Of a stretch of DNA of 64,000 nt, positions 1 to 7,979 are shown in pieces. The position numbers and the translations under genes are program-made. The DNA lies in the NCBI RefSeq assembly GCF_003443895.1, contig NZ_QQOA01000005.1:62001-126000 (forward strand), written 5' to 3'. The first letter of the stretch is position 1. The number at the start of each line of letters is the position of its first letter. The DNA is from Paraburkholderia phosphatilytica. GTDB lineage: Bacteria > Pseudomonadota > Gammaproteobacteria > Burkholderiales > Burkholderiaceae. The notes beneath the pieces were generated by a model, which saw nothing but the letters and a program-made list of their open reading frames with translations, was not told the origin of the DNA and searched no databases.

Positions 1-1
1 G

Positions 2-160
2 ATGACCGCCGACCTGATGCAGCGCGGCGAACTGGTCGAGATGACACCGGGGCGTGCGCTCGACGTCGATCTGTACTGGCAGAGCTGGCGGCTGTCGATC
101 GGCTGGCTGGACGACTTCGGCGCGATGTTGCGGAAGCGGGCGGGGGAGTTTCTGGATTGA
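2..160 (+). CDS. argP: ArgP (IciA)-type LysR regulator, C-terminal end only
   Basis: This is the last 52 codons of a gene that enters from the left edge and stops at TGA 158-160. The tail reads ...GELVEMTPGRALDVDLYWQSW..., which matches the C-terminus of ArgP/IciA-type LysR regulators (G-LV-L-PG---DVPLYWQ-W). ArgP proteins sense lysine and arginine and usually control the divergent LysE-type exporter gene argO; that neighbour would lie outside the window. The DNA-binding domain is not visible, so the call rests on this short but distinctive tail. Confidence 0.7.
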   Translation: MTADLMQRGELVEMTPGRALDVDLYWQSWRLSIGWLDDFGAMLRKRAGEFLD

Positions 161-193
161 GCGTGAGCGGCTTCGGGGTTCCAGCGATGACGT

Positions 194-574
194 TCAGCTG
201 CGCGCACCAGTCGCGAACAGATGGTCGACGCAGAACGCGCTGCCTTTAAGCCGCTTTCGCGTGCAGTCGTTCCACGTGCAGTTCGATTCGCACAGGCCGC
301 CTCGTGACGCGGCAAGATGCGCCTTGCGCTGGGTTTCGTCGAAGGTCTTCCAGTTGGCGGTACCCGCGATCTTCACCACGAGCTGGATCTGATACTTGTC
401 CCATTCGTCCACGGACCACAGCTGGCTGCACGACCGGCACCGGAGCAGCGCCTTCCACCCGTCCGCGCCGACCTGAACGAAACCCGGAAACAGCATGGCG
501 ATCGGTCCATTGACCTGGCGGACCGATGGATGATTGCCGCAGTCGCAGTGCGTGGTGTGATCGGAATCGGTCAT
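194..574 (-). CDS. Cys-rich hypothetical protein, possible zinc binding
   Basis: A 126-residue protein of unknown function. It begins MTDSDHTTHCDCGNHPS; an in-frame TTG at 613 would add 13 residues, but ATG 574 is preferred although its ribosome-binding site is weak. Cysteines come in pairs: CDCG near residue 10, CRSC near 47, CESNCTWNDC near 95 and FCVDH near 115, a spacing that suggests one or two zinc-ribbon-like sites. The middle, with LWSVDEWDKYQIQLVVKIAG, looks folded. It stands alone between the argP tail and a long non-coding stretch. I recognise no family. Confidence 0.6.
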   Translation of the reverse strand: MTDSDHTTHCDCGNHPSVRQVNGPIAMLFPGFVQVGADGWKALLRCRSCSQLWSVDEWDKYQIQLVVKIAGTANWKTFDETQRKAHLAASRGGLCESNCTWNDCTRKRLKGSAFCVDHLFATGARS

Positions 575-768
575 GGCTATCGGGCGGCGGGTTGCGGCAG
601 GGCGGTGCGCCAAAGGCAGGAGCCGTATTGTAGTGCCGTCGGTTTCTGAAACGCTAATTAAGTTTGTTTGATCGGCACATTTGAAGATTCATCCGTGAAC
701 CGGATGAATTCGTCGAACCGCCATACCCGCTTGTGGGTACGGGCAGGGCGGCCGAGTCCGGAAATGAG

Positions 769-791
769 ATGCCCGGCGCGAGGCCGGGCAT
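769..791. other. Perfect 9-bp hairpin in intergenic DNA
   Basis: The arms ATGCCCGGC (769-777) and GCCGGGCAT (783-791) are exact reverse complements around a 5-base loop. No T-run follows on either strand, so this is not a clear intrinsic terminator. It could be a leader or 3'-end structure of an unrecognised transcript. Confidence 0.4.
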
Positions 792-1439
792 GTCGCTTCA
801 TCCGGTGTGATGTGCCAGCGAGGAACTCGCGCGCGGGCACGACCGGTTGCGGATGGTGTACAGCGAACAGCAACTGCGACCGCCGAATAAAAAGTGGACG
901 GCCCTCTCTCGTGTCCCGGCGATGCCTAATTCGTGTTGTGTTGTTGTCGAATCTGATCGTTATTGTCGATCGCCGGGCTGGAATGTTTATTTTGGATCAC
1001 TAATCGGACGACTTCAGTGGCCTGCCATGATTTTCCCCGTTTGTGGCGGCTCGCCGTTAAAGGCACTCGAACGGAGCCGGTCGTTCGCGTGCCGAATGCT
1101 TTCATCCCGTTGCCGGTTCATCGCTCGATCATTCGAGTCTGGTGCGCCTCGCTGTTCCCCGATCCAGCGTTCGCAGCGCGGTGCCCAACCTTGCTGTACG
1201 CGAGCCGTAAGGCTCGGGTCCGGCTGGTCATCCACGTCGCGATCGGCGAAGCGCATGACTATAAGCAAGGGCTGTGCCCATCGCGAAAGACGCGTCGCAA
1301 GCTGCGTAGCGGGTCGGGAAGTTCATCTGAGAGGGACGATCCCGTCCATTCTCTTTGGATTGAGTGGACGGTATCGTCCACATTTGACGTTCGAGGCGGG
1401 GCCTGCGCTTGCGGGAAGGCGCGGGAACGAGGCTGCAAC

Positions 1440-1490
1440 GGAAGGAAAATGAAAGAGAAGGGGCGCGACGCATCGCGCGTCGCGCCCCCG
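1440..1490 (-). terminator. Rho-independent terminator of the DUF917-racemase unit
   Basis: A perfect 12-bp stem has arms 1460-1471 (GGGGCGCGACGC) and 1477-1488 with a 5-base loop. Read on the minus strand it is followed by a T-rich run (complement of 1441-1459), as expected for an intrinsic terminator. It lies 16 bases past the racemase stop codon. Confidence 0.85.
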
Positions 1491-1505
1491 CCATACACGT
1501 GCCGG

Positions 1506-2231
1506 TTACGACTGCAGCGTGGTCTTGCTGTAAGTCAGGCGGCTCGGCCGCACACGCATGCGGACGAGCGACACGAGGAAGCTGAACCCCGCGTGATTCG
1601 GATCGATCACCGGCACGTAGCAGCCGAGCGCCTCGGTCAGCAGCGTCGAGACCCGGCTCGCCACGTCGACGAAGCCCGTGCAACCGAGCAGGATCGATTG
1701 CGCGCCATCTTCCCGGATCGCCTTCATCGCGGTTTCGAAGGTCCGCGCCACCACCACGTCGATGTCGCTGAGTTGCGACACCGGGCAGTCGATCGGACGG
1801 ATCGACGCGAACGTGTCCTGAATGCCGTAGCTTTGCGGATGGCCGCGCTGCATCGCGAGCGTGCTTTGCAGGATCGTGATGATCGAGAAGCGCTGGCTGA
1901 GCATCAGCGCGCCGAACGCGGAGGTCGGAAAGCCGCCGATGATCGGAATGTCGATCACTTCGCGCGCGGCCTCGACGCCGCACATGTCGAAGTCGGTCAG
2001 CCAGATTCCGTCGAAGCCGTCGAGCTCGATCTGACGCGCGAGTTCGACCACCGGCATCCCGTTCTCGAGCCAGTTGGTGCGGTTCTCGATATCGGGGTGG
2101 CCTTGCGTGATGTTGCGGATCTCGACCTCGACGTCCGGCGGCACGACGGGCGTGACGGCCTTCAGGATGCGATCGTTGTACGCCGAAGTCGCGACCGGTA
2201 CGAGCACGCAGATGCGGATTGGGGCGCTCAT
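1506..2231 (-). CDS. Hydantoin racemase / Asp-Glu racemase family protein
   Basis: A 241-residue cytosolic protein of the Asp/Glu/hydantoin racemase superfamily. These enzymes act without a cofactor and use two cysteines to move a proton at the alpha carbon. One is visible in LLGCTGFVDVA near residue 186; the first is probably in TDFDMCGVEA near residue 84. The N-terminus IRICVLVPVATSAYN and the IDPNHAG segment near the end fit hydantoin racemase (HyuA-like) better than glutamate racemase. Its ATG overlaps the stop of the DUF917 gene (ATGA), so the two are translationally coupled. The substrate is inferred to be a hydantoin or a related cyclic ureide; an aspartate-type racemase is the alternative. 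Confidence 0.8.
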   Translation of the reverse strand: MSAPIRICVLVPVATSAYNDRILKAVTPVVPPDVEVEIRNITQGHPDIENRTNWLENGMPVVELARQIELDGFDGIWLTDFDMCGVEAAREVIDIPIIGGFPTSAFGALMLSQRFSIITILQSTLAMQRGHPQSYGIQDTFASIRPIDCPVSQLSDIDVVVARTFETAMKAIREDGAQSILLGCTGFVDVASRVSTLLTEALGCYVPVIDPNHAGFSFLVSLVRMRVRPSRLTYSKTTLQS

Positions 2232-3454
2232 GCTGCGTCTCCCTGCTTCACGTGAGCATGCGGCAGCGATTCGAGCGGCACGTACGGCCCCAGATAGCCG
2301 AGCGTGTTCAGTACCTGCATGAAGCTGTCGAGAATCAGGCCGCCGGGCTGGCGCAGTTCGGGTTCGGCGCGCCATGCGATCAGCGTGACCGGACGCTTGC
2401 CGATGGCCGGGTTCAGCGAACCGTCGTCCTGCACGAGGTCGCCGTTGCTGAAGATCGACTGGCCTTCGCCACCGACGAAATACGCAACGCTGTCCGGCGC
2501 GAGCACGATCGGCTGCGGACGTTCGCTGTCCCACGCGAGCAGCGATTCGTTCTGGTACAGCACCGTGTACGTATGCTTCCCGGCGCGAATATGGACCTTG
2601 CCCACATCGAAGCCGCCGCTCGTATCGACTTCGGCGGACACGAGTTCGCCCGCTTCGGAAATGGCGCGCGCCTCGATGTCGCAGTGCTCGGCCAGATAGC
2701 CGATCATCTGGGCGATGCTGCCGATGCGCCCGGCCTTCACCGCGCGCCCCAGTTCCAGCGCGCGCGTGAGCGTGCCGTGGATCGGCGTGGCGCGCGCGAT
2801 GTCCGCCGGCGCCATCACCCACATCGCGAGGCCGCCGAACTGGCCGAACTCGGGATCGGCCACGACGGGCCGCATCATCTGCTCGACGATCGCCGACACG
2901 TCCTGCTGATGCGTCTTGCCGCCGTTCTCGCCGCTGCGCGGCGTCACGTCGAGCTCGACGCAGAGGCCGCCCTGGCTCACCAGAAACGCCGGCCGCGGCA
3001 CGATCTCCGCGGCGGCGAACGTGAGCATCGGCAGCGAAGGCACGGCGCGGCCCGCGCCGTCCGCGTCGATCACTGCGAGGCCCAGCTTCGCGGCCACGAG
3101 TGCCGCCACCGTGACGCCGAGCGCGCCGCTTTCGGGCGGCATCACATACGCGAGCTTGCGGCCCTGCGATGCGAGCCGTGCCTGCACGTTCTGCACGGCC
3201 AGCACGGGCCCACTTGGATAGGTAGCCGAATTGATCGCTTCGGGTGCGCCGAGATACGCGACCATCACCGCGTCGCCGTCGGTGGCTTCCGCGACGGACA
3301 CCACGCGCACCGTATCGGTTGGGTAGTAGTCGCCTTTCGTGAAATGTTCTGCAAGGTGCGTGGCCGACACGATCGTGCCGCCGCCGCCACTGCCGAAAAA
3401 CGCTGCGCCTAGCAGCAGCGGTTCAAGATCTTCCCGACGCAATTCATAGGCCAT
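2228..3454 (-). CDS. DUF917 family protein (S-methyl thiohydantoin desulfurase-like)
   Basis: A 408-residue protein of the DUF917 family, whose domain is also named S-Me-THD. It starts MAYELRREDLEPLLLGAAFFGSGGGG, with the family's Gly-rich segment at residues 21-26. The start at 3454 has an AAGGA site 9 bases upstream; an earlier in-frame start at 3523 would lie inside the upstream gene. Family members occur with hydantoin racemases and hydantoinases and are thought to act on hydantoin-like rings, but activity is known for few of them. It overlaps the sigma-54 activator gene by 11 bases and the racemase by 4, so all three are probably one transcript. Confidence 0.8.
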   Translation of the reverse strand: MAYELRREDLEPLLLGAAFFGSGGGGTIVSATHLAEHFTKGDYYPTDTVRVVSVAEATDGDAVMVAYLGAPEAINSATYPSGPVLAVQNVQARLASQGRKLAYVMPPESGALGVTVAALVAAKLGLAVIDADGAGRAVPSLPMLTFAAAEIVPRPAFLVSQGGLCVELDVTPRSGENGGKTHQQDVSAIVEQMMRPVVADPEFGQFGGLAMWVMAPADIARATPIHGTLTRALELGRAVKAGRIGSIAQMIGYLAEHCDIEARAISEAGELVSAEVDTSGGFDVGKVHIRAGKHTYTVLYQNESLLAWDSERPQPIVLAPDSVAYFVGGEGQSIFSNGDLVQDDGSLNPAIGKRPVTLIAWRAEPELRQPGGLILDSFMQVLNTLGYLGPYVPLESLPHAHVKQGDAA

Positions 3455-5765
3455 TCGTGAGTCCTTTTTTGTGGCGCGTGTGTGATGCGTCGTTGCGCAG
3501 GGCTGCGAGCAGGTCCACTGCATCGGCGACGCGGGGGGAGGGATCGGGAGGCAGCGCGCGCAGTCCGCGCTCGAGCGTATCGATGGCTTCGGTGCGGCGG
3601 CCGGTGCTGTCCAGCAGCTCCGCCAGATAGCGGGCGGCGTACACGCGCGCGGGCACGGAACCGAGCGCGAGCGCGGTGGACAGCGCGGTGCGCAGGCCCT
3701 GCTCGGCGGCGGTGAGATCGTTGAGCGCCCATTGCGCGCGAGCGCGGATCACCAGCAGTTCGCCGAGATAGACGCGCTCCTGGCGCGCGAGCGTTTCGTC
3801 GAGCGCGACCGCGAGCATCGATTCGCACGCGGCGGCATGGCTCGCGCGCAGCAGCAGTTCGCCGTGATGCCACGTCTTGAACGAATAGAACAGCGCACCG
3901 CCGCCGTCGGCGGCCATGTGGTTGTCGTAGCCGTCGATCATCAGCGCCTGCGCTTCGTCGTAGTGCCCTTGCCAGCAGATGTGGACCGCGCGCAGCACCT
4001 GACCCACGCCGCGATAGAACGAGAAGCCGTTGGCGATCGACACGGTTTCGAGCTCGCTCGCGAGCGGCCCGAGCCGCTCCATGTCGTTGAAGAGACACGC
4101 GAGCCATGCGGCGCCCTGCAGGTTGATCGCATGCGCGAATGCGTGCGTGCCGGGTTCGGACGCGCGCAGGATCAGCATTTCCATCGCGCGCCGCGACTGC
4201 TCGAATGCGCCGATCTGGTACGCCGCGAGCCCTTCGAGCGTCAACGCGAGACTCGCGAGATCGAGGCCCTGCGAACTCGTGCGCGTGTCGTTGCGGGCCA
4301 CGTTGATCAGACCGCCGCGCGCGAGGCACGCGAGCGCTTCCTCGCTGTCGCCGAGCCAGAAGAGCGTGTTGGTCATCGCGACGTGTGCTTCGTCGAGCGC
4401 CACGCGGTCGCCGACGTTCTGCGCGCGCTGCAGCATGTCCTGCGCGGTGCCGCGCGCCTGCTTCAGTTGCAGCGTGGTCAGCTGCGTGGTCCAGATGCCG
4501 AACTGGATCGCGGCGATTTCCGACGCGTCGCACACGCCTTCGCCGACTGCGAGCGCGGCCGCGTAGCACGCGGTGGCTTCGGCATACAGCCAGCCATGCA
4601 CGCTGCGCAGGCAGAGGCCGAGCAGACGGTACGCGTCGAACTGCAGCCGGCGCACGTCCTCCTGCTCGCGATTGATCTGCAGTACGTCGAGGCAGCGGCG
4701 CAGCAACGGGATCGCATCGGAGAAGCGCGCTTCGTCGACGAACGCGCTGCCGCGCTCCAGACATTTGCGCGCTTCGCGATGATGTTCCTCGCGCGCCTTC
4801 AGGCGCCGCTCGATCGTCTTGCGGCCCACGCCGAGCAGCGCGGCGGCCGCGCTCTTGTTGCCGCTGGTGCGCTCGAGCGCGCGATCGATCATCAGACTTT
4901 CGGCGGCTGCGAGCTTGTCGCGTCCTTCGAGCTGCAGCAGCATGTCCGCGAGGTTCGAACGCGACACCGGTCCCGCGGTTTCGTTGGCGAGAAACGGTTC
5001 GAGCGTGTCGATGTTGATGAGCGTGCTTTCGGCGAGCACGCTCAGCTGGCTGATCAGGTTGCGCAGTTGCCGGATGTGTCCCGGCCACGTGTGCTGGCAG
5101 AGCGCGCGCATCGCGACCGGCGAGAATTCGAGCCGGCGCGTCTGCTGGGTCGCGAAGTGCGTGACGAGCGCGGGAATGTCTTCGACCCGCTGCTCGAGCC
5201 CGGGCACCGCGAGCACGAACACCGCGAGCCGGTAGAACAGGTCCTCGCGAAACTGGCCGTCGCGCGCGAGCTCGCGCAGGTCGCGGTGCGTCGCGGCGAC
5301 GATGCGGCCTTCGAAGCGCAGACTGGTGGACGAGCCGATCGGCCGGTAGGTGCGCGTTTCCAGCACGCGCAACAGCTTCGGCTGCAGCGTGAGCGGCAGC
5401 TCGCCGATTTCGTCGAGCAGCAGCGTGCCCTTGCCGACCTGTTGCAGCAAGCCCTGGCGACTTTCGCCGGCGCCGGTGAACGCGCCTTTCGCGTGTCCGA
5501 AGAGCTCGGACTCGACCAGATTCTCCGGAATGGCGCCGCAGTTTACGTCGACGAAAGGTTGATCGTGCCTGAGGCTGCGGGCATGCACGCGGCGCGCGAC
5601 CAGTTCCTTGCCTGAGCCCGTCGGCCCGAATACGAGCAGTGCGTGGTCGGTCGGCGCGACGCGATCGATCATGCGGACGAGCTGGCGGAATGCCGGCGCT
5701 GCGCCGATGAATGCGCCCGAATCCGCCTTGTCGTGTGCGAACGGGGCGGCGAGGGGAGAACTCAT
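3444..5765 (-). CDS. Sigma-54-dependent activator with a long helical C-terminal part
   Basis: A 773-residue regulator. Residues 18-260 form an AAA+ sigma-54 interaction domain: Walker A GPTGSGKE (47-54), the GAFTGA loop that contacts sigma-54 (94-99) and Walker B LLLDEI (115-120). A Fis-type helix-turn-helix follows at 301-322. About 450 Ala/Leu-rich residues come next, resembling TPR-like helical repeats. The usual order puts a sensor domain first and the Fis helix-turn-helix last; here the sensor end is absent and the likely ligand- or protein-binding part is C-terminal. The start at ATG 5765 has GGAGCG upstream. It is the first gene of an overlapping set with the DUF917 and racemase genes. 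I found no clear -24/-12 promoter just upstream. Confidence 0.85.
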   Translation of the reverse strand: MSSPLAAPFAHDKADSGAFIGAAPAFRQLVRMIDRVAPTDHALLVFGPTGSGKELVARRVHARSLRHDQPFVDVNCGAIPENLVESELFGHAKGAFTGAGESRQGLLQQVGKGTLLLDEIGELPLTLQPKLLRVLETRTYRPIGSSTSLRFEGRIVAATHRDLRELARDGQFREDLFYRLAVFVLAVPGLEQRVEDIPALVTHFATQQTRRLEFSPVAMRALCQHTWPGHIRQLRNLISQLSVLAESTLINIDTLEPFLANETAGPVSRSNLADMLLQLEGRDKLAAAESLMIDRALERTSGNKSAAAALLGVGRKTIERRLKAREEHHREARKCLERGSAFVDEARFSDAIPLLRRCLDVLQINREQEDVRRLQFDAYRLLGLCLRSVHGWLYAEATACYAAALAVGEGVCDASEIAAIQFGIWTTQLTTLQLKQARGTAQDMLQRAQNVGDRVALDEAHVAMTNTLFWLGDSEEALACLARGGLINVARNDTRTSSQGLDLASLALTLEGLAAYQIGAFEQSRRAMEMLILRASEPGTHAFAHAINLQGAAWLACLFNDMERLGPLASELETVSIANGFSFYRGVGQVLRAVHICWQGHYDEAQALMIDGYDNHMAADGGGALFYSFKTWHHGELLLRASHAAACESMLAVALDETLARQERVYLGELLVIRARAQWALNDLTAAEQGLRTALSTALALGSVPARVYAARYLAELLDSTGRRTEAIDTLERGLRALPPDPSPRVADAVDLLAALRNDASHTRHKKGLTNGL

Positions 5766-5955
5766 TGCTGGTTGCGCTCCAGATAGACCTTGCCTGACAT
5801 TATTTGGGCGCACGGGCGAGCGACTAAAAATGCCTTCCCGGCGATAACGGCAATTCATGCCTGATTCTTTAGCAATGTGGGGTTCCCACCGACGACGCTG
5901 CAGCCGATCGGATAAGATGCGGGCTCCACAAAAAACGACTTCAAAGGCAAACGCA

Positions 5956-6297
5956 GTGACTTCAGCGATTCAACCCGGCAGCGTATTCAAGGACAACCTC
6001 GCGCAGCTTCCCGGCATCGACGGGATCGAGCGCATCGATCTGGTGGACGGCCTGGGCGCGGTCGTCGCGTCGATCGAGAACAAGCCGGGCAAGCAGGGCT
6101 CGCTCGCGGTTTACCACTATCTGCGCGAGGTATTCGGCTCGCTCGACGCGCAGGCCGCCGAACACGGACTCGCGGTGTTCGCCGAACATACCGCCGATGC
6201 GCGCAACCGTCCGGGCGCGCATCCGAACGTCGACCGGCTGCTCGAGATCGCGAACGGCGGCGACGCGCTGCGGATCGACGTGATTGCGGCTGCTTGA
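5956..6297 (+). CDS. DUF2322 family protein
   Basis: A 113-residue small cytosolic protein that matches DUF2322 by its core FKDNLAQLPGIDGIERIDLVD and the later HPNVDRLLEIANGG. Function is unknown. I chose GTG 5956 because AAAGG lies 8 bases upstream and the family begins near this point; ATG 5917 would add 13 residues with a worse site. The stop codon is part of the first unit of the 13-bp tandem repeat that fills the space to the convergent regulator gene. Confidence 0.75.
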   Translation: MTSAIQPGSVFKDNLAQLPGIDGIERIDLVDGLGAVVASIENKPGKQGSLAVYHYLREVFGSLDAQAAEHGLAVFAEHTADARNRPGAHPNVDRLLEIANGGDALRIDVIAAA

Positions 6298-6396
6298 GCG
6301 ACTGACCTGAGCGACCGATCTGCGCGACGCACCTGAGCGTTTGCCTGAGCAACGGACCTGAGCGACGCACCAGCGCGACGCATCTGAGCAACGCTA
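6294..6396. repeat. 13-bp minisatellite, about 8 units, filling a stop-to-stop gap
   Basis: Eight units begin at 6294, 6307, 6320, 6333, 6345, 6358, 6371 and 6384, so the period is 13 with a single 12-base unit. The consensus is CTGAGCGACGCAC; units differ at 1-4 positions. The array begins on the stop codon of the DUF2322 gene and ends on the stop codon of the convergent XRE gene, so the whole intergenic space is repeat. Confidence 0.9.
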
Positions 6397-7236
6397 CAGG
6401 CCGCGCGCTTTCACGTACTCCGCGATCAGCCACTTGACGCGTTCGGCCGCGGCGGGCGTGGCCGGTGTATAGACGACGAGCCCCAGATCCGGCCGGTTGT
6501 GCACGGCAAACGACGAGAATTCCAGCTCGATCAGTCCCACCACCGGATGCAGGATCTGCTTCGTGCCTTCGTCGGTGGAGCGGACGTCGTGGTCGCGCCA
6601 GATCCGGTCGAAGTCGGCGCTCTCCGCGCGCAGTTCCTCCACGAACGCCTGCACGTCCTTCGCCGCGCCGCCTCTCGCGACGTCCGCGCGAAACGCCGCC
6701 ACCACGTAGCGCGCCACGCTCTCCCAGTCGGTCTGCGCATCGCGTACGCCCGGGTTGCGAAAAATCAGCCGCAGGATGTTGCGATCTTTTGGTTCGAGCT
6801 CCTGATAATCGGTCAGCACCGCCTGCGCGGCGCGATTCCACGCGACGATATCCCACGTTGCCGTACGCACGAGCGAGGGGCTGTATTCCAGCGCATCGAG
6901 CACACGCTGCAGCGCGGGCGTGACACCGTTGACAGCCTGATAGCGAACCTCGGGCGGCCGCCCGAGCCCCAGCAGAAATACGTGCTCGCGCTCGACGTCG
7001 GTCAGCATCAGCGCGCGGGCGATGCGGTCGAGCACCTCGGAAGAGGGCGCGCCGCCGCGTCCCTGTTCGAGCCACGTGTACCACGTCGCGCTGACGTTGG
7101 CACGTTGCGCGACTTCTTCGCGCCGGAGTCCAGGCGTGCGCCGGCGTTCGGTGGGAATGCCGAGCGCGGCGGGGTCGAGCTTCTCGCGCCGCGCGCGCAG
7201 ATAGCTGCCAAGCAGATTGTCGTTGCCGTTCGCCAT
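6394..7236 (-). CDS. XRE-family regulator with MmyB-like ligand-binding domain
   Basis: A 280-residue transcription factor. The N-terminal helix-turn-helix spans about residues 12-75, with RRRTPGLRREEVAQRANVS and the WYTWLEQGR segment typical of the group. Residues 100-275 are a MmyB-like PAS-type domain (PSLVRTATWDIVAWNRAA) that binds small molecules or fatty acids in characterised relatives. ATG 7236 is preferred; a TTG at 7302 would add 22 residues. These regulators often control an adjacent short-chain dehydrogenase or oxidoreductase gene, which is not present here. The stop codon overlaps the last unit of the minisatellite. Confidence 0.85.
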   Translation of the reverse strand: MANGNDNLLGSYLRARREKLDPAALGIPTERRRTPGLRREEVAQRANVSATWYTWLEQGRGGAPSSEVLDRIARALMLTDVEREHVFLLGLGRPPEVRYQAVNGVTPALQRVLDALEYSPSLVRTATWDIVAWNRAAQAVLTDYQELEPKDRNILRLIFRNPGVRDAQTDWESVARYVVAAFRADVARGGAAKDVQAFVEELRAESADFDRIWRDHDVRSTDEGTKQILHPVVGLIELEFSSFAVHNRPDLGLVVYTPATPAAAERVKWLIAEYVKARGL

Positions 7237-7371
7237 GCCGGTGGTCGTCCGTTCCCTATCCCATTCTTCGTTCAACGGGTGCTGCGATTCGAGCGCGCTC
7301 AAGCGTTCGCAAGCGCAGGTAGATGGTAATCCCTCATCTCGTGATACAGGTGACGAGCGGCACGTAGATGG

Positions 7372-7560
7372 TTGACAATTCCACCAATCGCATCGACACT
7401 CATCGACATGCTAACGCTCAACCTCGCTGCTTTCGCCAATCACGCCCCTATGTGCGTCCGTCGTCGCGGACCCATGGAGGCCTGTTTGCGTTAGATATGC
7501 GTTAGCGTCGAGCTAGCATCAACCAGCAGGCCTCATCGGGAAACGGATGAGGCCTGTTTT
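7372..7560 (+). ncRNA. Candidate small RNA ending at a strong terminator
   Basis: No protein gene explains the terminator at 7527-7560. Upstream lies a perfect -35 hexamer TTGACA (7372-7377); the best -10 after 17 bases is only a 3 of 6 match (7395-7400). A transcript from about 7406 to 7560 would be near 155 nt. It would carry a small internal hairpin (GTCCG...CGGAC, about 7458-7473), and an AGGCCTG word occurs both before and within the terminator stem. The call rests on the terminator and -35 alone. Confidence 0.35.
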
Positions 7561-7565
7561 GTTTT
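7527..7565 (+). terminator. Strong Rho-independent terminator
   Basis: A perfect 11-bp stem has arms CAGGCCTCATC (7527-7537) and 7546-7556 around an 8-base loop, and is followed by TTTTGTTTT. It points rightward with no coding gene before it, which supports a small RNA or an independent leader. Confidence 0.85.
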
Positions 7566-7603
7566 CGGCGTCTCCGTTTTCGATTTCATCAGCGGAGACG
7601 ACC

Positions 7604-7801
7604 ATGAGTAAAAGACCGCCACCTTTCGACTATTCCGGGCCGCCGAGCCTGCCGATCTATCCGACTCGCCGTCCGTCACAGCATGATGGAGAGGCTGCGT
7701 TGCGCGCGCATGATGCGAGCGGATATGCGACGCCGCTTTCGCACACCCGGATGTTCCAGCCGTTCGAATACTGGACGCCTGGGCGATCTCGCCATGACTG
7801 A
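7604..7801 (+). CDS. Small hypothetical protein, 65 residues
   Basis: A possible short gene starting MSKRPPPFDYSGPPSLPIYP and ending ...RMFQPFEYWTPGRSRHD. It is Pro/Arg-rich and probably disordered, with no signal peptide or membrane segment. A GGAG site lies 6 bases before the ATG and sits inside a hairpin (7569-7576 with 7593-7600), so translation may be gated. I recognise no family, and it could be spurious. Confidence 0.4.
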   Translation: MSKRPPPFDYSGPPSLPIYPTRRPSQHDGEAALRAHDASGYATPLSHTRMFQPFEYWTPGRSRHD

Positions 7802-7979
7802 CGGCGGCGCGCATGGCCGGCAATACATCGTCTTTGATCGATGTGAACGTTTTTTTGCCGGCATTTTTGCGCGCCGCGATCCGCTTTACAGTGGCATGCA
7901 GGCTGGAACAGGGCGCGAGGGACCCTTCAGCGACCCTTCAGCGAACCATCAGAATAGTGAAGCCAGACAGGGCAATGCG

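Larger units (their letters stand above)
614..1505. other. 892-base stretch without a credible gene
   Basis: The open frames here are low-complexity Arg/Ser-rich translations typical of antisense GC-rich DNA, and none has a good start. Base composition is more even than in the neighbouring genes. Two structured elements are listed separately: a perfect hairpin at 769-791 and the racemase-operon terminator at 1440-1490. I see no tRNA, repeat family or transposase remnant. Confidence 0.5.

Noticed and set aside
963..2255. 430-codon plus-strand frame
   Set aside because: Its right half is antisense to the racemase gene and its left half has no start context or protein-like composition.
5766..5955. 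Sigma-54 promoter (-24/-12) ahead of the sigma-54 activator gene
   Set aside because: I searched the complement by eye and found no TGGCAC-N5-TTGCA-like pair, so I do not annotate one.
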